A DNA stretch of 26,110 nucleotides from Acidimicrobiaceae bacterium (lineage in GTDB: Bacteria; Actinomycetota; Acidimicrobiia; Acidimicrobiales; RAAP-2). A model generated the notes under the pieces. It was not told the origin of the DNA. It saw only the letters and a list, made by a program, of their open reading frames with translations, and did not search any database. The stretch is taken from assembly GCA_003164275.1 (NCBI GenBank), contig PLSY01000321.1:11009-37118 (forward strand), in the 5' to 3' direction. Numbering within the stretch: position 1 is the first letter of the stretch; every line of letters begins with the position of its first letter. This document shows, in pieces, positions 23,876 through 26,110 of the stretch. Both the position numbers and the translations under genes were made by a program.

Positions 23876-24645
23876 CGCGGGGTCCCCTTTCCGGAGGCGG
23901 CGAGGGAGCGCCGGACCTGCATCAACTCGCGGAAGGATTGGACGCCGTCGGCCACCGGGCGGAACGAAGACTCGGGGCTGTCGCTCCACTGGATGGGCAT
24001 CTCGATCATCGAGTGCTTGGCCCGTCGGGCCTGGGCCAGCACCTCGACGTCGAAGGCGAAGCCGGTCAGCTTGCTCGAAGAAAAGAGCTGCTTGGCGACG
24101 GGCGTGTGGAAGAGCTTGAATCCACACTGTGTGTCGGTGATCGGCCCGCTCAGGTCGGCCGACATCCGCCGGAAGGCGAAGCTCCCGAACTTGCGGAGCG
24201 CACTCTGGGGGATCGAGTAGCTGGCCCCGGTGCAGCGGCGAGAGCCGATGACCACCTCCCAGCCCGATCGCAGGAGATCGACGCCGGAGGTGACCGCCCC
24301 AGGGGGCGTCGACAGGTCGGCGTCGCAGTAGCCGACGAACGGGGCGATGGAGCTGGTGATGCCGGCCCGTACGGCTGCACCCTTGCCCTTCGTGCGGCAG
24401 CTCATGATGTCGACGGGGACGTCGGCGTGGTCGGCCTCGCTGACCACCTGGGCGGTACCGTCGACGCAGCCGTTGTCGACCACGAGGATGCGAAGACTCA
24501 ACTCGGACTCGACAGCCCGCTCAATAATGGCAGCCAGAGTGGCGCCGATCCTGCGCTCCTCATTGAGCACCGGGATGATCAGATCCAGCTCAGCTTCGCT
24601 GGCGGTCTTGCGGACGTACTGACGTCGTTCGACAAATGGTTGCAT
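23872..24645 (-). CDS. GT2 glycosyltransferase, dolichyl/polyprenyl-phosphate sugar synthase type
   Basis: A 257-aa GT-A fold enzyme. LDLIIPVLNEERRIG, VVDNGCVDGT, GKGAAVRAG, the metal-binding YCDADLSTP (Asp108-x-Asp110), GSRR, DTQCGFKLF and a FAFDVEVLA segment match polyprenyl-phosphate beta-glucosyl/mannosyltransferases. No membrane anchor is seen. It likely charges polyprenyl phosphate with a hexose, giving the donor used by the GT39-like protein two genes downstream (inference). The start is ATG at 24645 with a weak CAGGGG upstream. It is the first gene of the overlapping four-gene block and lies 135 bp after the DUF6875-like gene. Confidence 0.92.
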   Translation of the reverse strand: MQPFVERRQYVRKTASEAELDLIIPVLNEERRIGATLAAIIERAVESELSLRILVVDNGCVDGTAQVVSEADHADVPVDIMSCRTKGKGAAVRAGITSSIAPFVGYCDADLSTPPGAVTSGVDLLRSGWEVVIGSRRCTGASYSIPQSALRKFGSFAFRRMSADLSGPITDTQCGFKLFHTPVAKQLFSSSKLTGFAFDVEVLAQARRAKHSMIEMPIQWSDSPESSFRPVADGVQSFRELMQVRRSLAASGKGTPR

Positions 24646-24742
24646 GTTTGCCCCTGCTCTTGTTGCTTAGATCGGTGATCCGTGTTGGTTCCCGCCAGAG
24701 AACTTCCGCCGCTTGCTGCGGTACCGCCCGGCCGGACGGCCC

Positions 24743-24759
24743 GACTCCGAAGAGGAGTC
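24743..24759 (-). terminator. Hairpin between the DUF6875-like and GT2 genes
   Basis: GACTCC, five bases, GGAGTC: a perfect 6-bp stem starting 22 bases after the stop of the DUF6875-like gene, inside the 135-bp gap before GT2. It could be a weak terminator or attenuator that lowers expression of the glycosyltransferase block, or an mRNA processing site. No T-run follows. Confidence 0.3.
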
Positions 24760-24780
24760 AGGCGGCGGCCGTGGACAGCG

Positions 24781-25584
24781 TCACCCGATGGCCCCAGTGG
24801 AAGGGGGGCGGTACATCTCCGCTTCGTCCATCACGGTCATGCGCCGCTCGATGGGCGGGGACTGGTCGGAAGACGCACGCTGGGCGGCAGGCCGAGACTG
24901 ACCGACCGGGCACTCACCTCTCGCGTTCGGGTCGGCGGGTACCAGCCGGTCCACCATGAATCGGCGGGTGTGGGCCGGAATGCCCCGGGCAAAGCGCTCC
25001 AAGTACGTGGCGGCATGGTGGGGATCGCCGACCAGGAACGGTAGGTCGGAGGAGACCATCTCCCGGATGGCCAGCAGCGGGATGGGCGCTTGCAGCGGTC
25101 GGAAGTGGTCATTCCACAGCCCGGCGGCGTCGCACTCAGGATGGAACTGCCCGATCATGAGGCCCTCGGCTACGAACTCGTCCTTCAGTCGGGAGTGCAG
25201 CTTGTTGAGGGCGTCGGCTGAGATTCGATCAATCCGAGGAAGGATGATGAGGATCGATACCAGGTGCGCGCTCTGGCGTCCGGCCTGGTTCTGTAGCTCG
25301 GCGAACCGGCGCTTCATCTTCCTCACGGTGGACCTGAGCTCGTAGCTGTCACAGTCCTCGTCCTCCCGGCAGACGACGTGGAGCAATCGTTCGTCGAGGG
25401 AGTGCCGGATGTACGGGCATACCGGGCCCTTGCGGCCGAGGTCGGGATTCGGCTCGGCCAGGAACTCCCGGGCCCACGACACTGCGGTCATGACATCGGC
25501 CAGATCGCCGGCCGAGCAGTCGAGGGCGTGCAGCGATGCCGTGTCGACCGGACGGGCAACGGCGAGGTTCTCAAGGCGGGTCAT
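24781..25584 (-). CDS. DUF6875-like protein of unknown function
   Basis: 267 aa from ATG at 25584, which has GGGGGGAG five bases upstream; the frame is open further up but without a better start. Features: AVSWAREFLAEPNPDLGRKGPVCPYIRHSL, a hydrophobic strand HLVSILIILPRI, LKDEFVAEGLMIGQFHPECDAAGLWNDHFRP, and IPLLAIREMVSSDLPFL. This pattern (GR.GPVCP, G.MIGQFHP, PLR-like then IPLLAIR) resembles the DUF6875 family, which I recall near NRPS-type clusters in actinobacteria; I cannot verify it here. Conserved Cys and His residues hint at metal binding or a redox role. No signal peptide or membrane helix. Residues ~235-267 look disordered. As first gene behind the operator-bearing promoter it is likely co-regulated with the downstream glycosyltransferases and NRPS fusion. 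Confidence 0.75.
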   Translation of the reverse strand: MTRLENLAVARPVDTASLHALDCSAGDLADVMTAVSWAREFLAEPNPDLGRKGPVCPYIRHSLDERLLHVVCREDEDCDSYELRSTVRKMKRRFAELQNQAGRQSAHLVSILIILPRIDRISADALNKLHSRLKDEFVAEGLMIGQFHPECDAAGLWNDHFRPLQAPIPLLAIREMVSSDLPFLVGDPHHAATYLERFARGIPAHTRRFMVDRLVPADPNARGECPVGQSRPAAQRASSDQSPPIERRMTVMDEAEMYRPPSTGAIG

Positions 25585-25730
25585 GGTGCTCCCCCCGCTC
25601 GAGGGCAGCAGATGGGTCCGAATGCGCAGTCCGGCCGAGCCGATGCTGCCTTCCCTGTTTGTTGTGCGTCGACAGAGTGCGTTGATCTGAGGTTCCGCTT
25701 CAACTGGTGGTTGCCCCTTCTGTACAGACT

Positions 25731-25747
25731 CACCACATGTAGTGGTA
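25731..25747. promoter_or_regulatory. Operator palindrome 1
   Basis: CACCAC-N5-GTGGTA: five of six arm positions pair perfectly. It is the proximal of two matching sites, 21 bp (two helical turns) from operator 2 and downstream of the predicted -10 box. Confidence 0.65.
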
Positions 25748-25751
25748 GGCC

Positions 25752-25768
25752 CACCACATTCCGTGGTG
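25752..25768. promoter_or_regulatory. Operator palindrome 2
   Basis: CACCAC-N5-GTGGTG: perfect 6-bp arms around ATTCC. It lies at the expected transcription start of the minus-strand promoter, so a dimeric repressor bound here would block initiation. Confidence 0.7.
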
Positions 25769-25774
25769 AGACCC

Positions 25775-25802
25775 ATTATGTAGGGCGGCGAGCGAAGTGC
25801 AA
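25775..25802 (-). promoter_or_regulatory. Sigma70-like promoter of the glycoconjugate operon
   Basis: On the minus strand TTGCAC (25802-25797) is followed after 16 bases by CATAAT (25780-25775), five of six matches to the -10 consensus. It points toward the DUF6875-like gene. The -35 box is only partial. Confidence 0.5.
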
Positions 25803-25925
25803 GACGTTTGGGGTTAATAAACGGAGTCGAGTCGGTTAACCATCACCGCGCATCGATGTGTTGCATTCAGCTCCGATGCCTCTCGATGAATTCCACGCAC
25901 AGGGACTCAGCCGCCATCATCAGAG

Positions 25926-26110
25926 TCATGCCGAACCAAGGAACGGCGCGCCCCCGGTGAACACTCCCCCGTCACTGCCCACCAACCAGTAGCCACCAGA
26001 GGGGACGTCGGCCGCCATGCCGACGATCGGCGCATTGAGATGGACATTGCCGACCGACCCACGAAAGGCGGCATCCCCGAAGGCGAAGATGCCGCCGTCG
26101 GAGGCGACGA
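25926..26110 (-). CDS. Secreted-type repeat protein (YWLVxSDGGIFxFGDA repeats), C-terminal end
   Basis: Only the last 61 codons lie in the window; the gene enters from the right edge and stops at TGA 25926-25928. The sequence reads [18 protein letters not shown], then [30 protein letters not shown] and ends FLGSA. This is a beta-rich repeat of about 45-50 residues found in large extracellular proteins of Acidimicrobiia (family recollection), so the gene likely ends with several such repeats forming a propeller-like or solenoid domain. The final unit has GGVFTGGAP in place of GIFSFGDA, a normal cap-like degeneration. It runs in the same direction as the operon but is separated from it by the 341-bp promoter region. 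Confidence 0.85.
   Translation of the reverse strand, partial: VASDGGIFAFGDAAFRGSVGNVHLNAPIVGMAADVPSGGYWLVGSDGGVFTGGAPFLGSA

Larger units (their letters stand above)
25585..25925. other. 341-bp regulatory intergenic region
   Basis: This gap separates the partial repeat protein from the DUF6875-like gene. It is locally A/T-richer (around 25801-25845) than its surroundings and holds a promoter and two operator palindromes, listed separately. From the predicted transcription start to the ATG at 25584 there would be an mRNA leader of about 180 bases; I recognise no riboswitch in it. No gene is seen. Confidence 0.7.

Noticed and set aside
23876..24127. Upstream extension of the GT4 frame
   Set aside because: It overlaps GT2 coding sequence, and the ATGA junction marks the real start.
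1..26110. CRISPR arrays, tRNA or rRNA genes, prophage or integrative element ends
   Set aside because: No regularly spaced short repeats, cloverleaf sequence, rRNA-like stretch, integrase or transposase gene was seen on reading the window.

Overview
The window is about 26 kb of very GC-rich DNA with strong G/C preference at third codon positions and several GTG/TTG starts. It looks like an uncultured or little-studied actinobacterium. The last, partial gene carries the 'YWLV.SDGGIF.FGDA.F.GS' repeats that I associate with class Acidimicrobiia, so that is my best guess at the lineage (inference). No rRNA, tRNA, CRISPR array, integrase or intact insertion sequence is visible.

Left part (1-7439), mostly housekeeping: the C-terminal end of an EAL-domain c-di-GMP phosphodiesterase; a polysaccharide pyruvyl transferase; an unrecognised 203-aa protein; a minus-strand pair made of a four-cysteine zinc-ribbon protein and a thioredoxin-fold protein; a DEDDh exonuclease fused to a GIY-YIG (UvrC/Cho-type) nuclease, with a perfect LexA/SOS-type palindrome just upstream; and a translationally coupled acyl-CoA dehydrogenase / TrpD pair on the minus strand.

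Middle part (7669-15179), two large convergent secreted proteins. One is a beta-amylase/GH42-like TIM-barrel protein. The other is a PQQ-type beta-propeller lipoprotein candidate. Both carry three ASH-like immunoglobulin-fold domains followed by L-type-lectin-like domains, one in the first protein and three tandem copies in the second. They probably bind or process extracellular glycans. The 455-bp gap between them has no convincing gene but holds two nested inverted repeats.

Right part (15313-25584), a minus-strand glycoconjugate operon. A DUF6875-like protein comes first, then a GT2 glycosyltransferase, a GT4 glycosyltransferase, a GT39/ArnT-like membrane glycosyltransferase, and finally one uninterrupted 1800-aa reading frame. 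That frame joins a Wzx/MATE-like flippase, a second GT4 glycosyltransferase and an NRPS adenylation - carrier protein - thioesterase module. The last four genes overlap by 1-4 bases at every junction, so they are almost certainly co-translated. A sigma70-like promoter followed by two 17-bp palindromic operators 21 bp apart sits upstream of the first gene.

The flippase-glycosyltransferase-NRPS fusion is the most notable object here. It suggests a membrane-tethered machine that builds a glycan, activates an amino acid (or similar acid) and delivers it, via the thioesterase, to the glycan or a product exported with it. That function is inference; the domain order and the open frame are seen directly.
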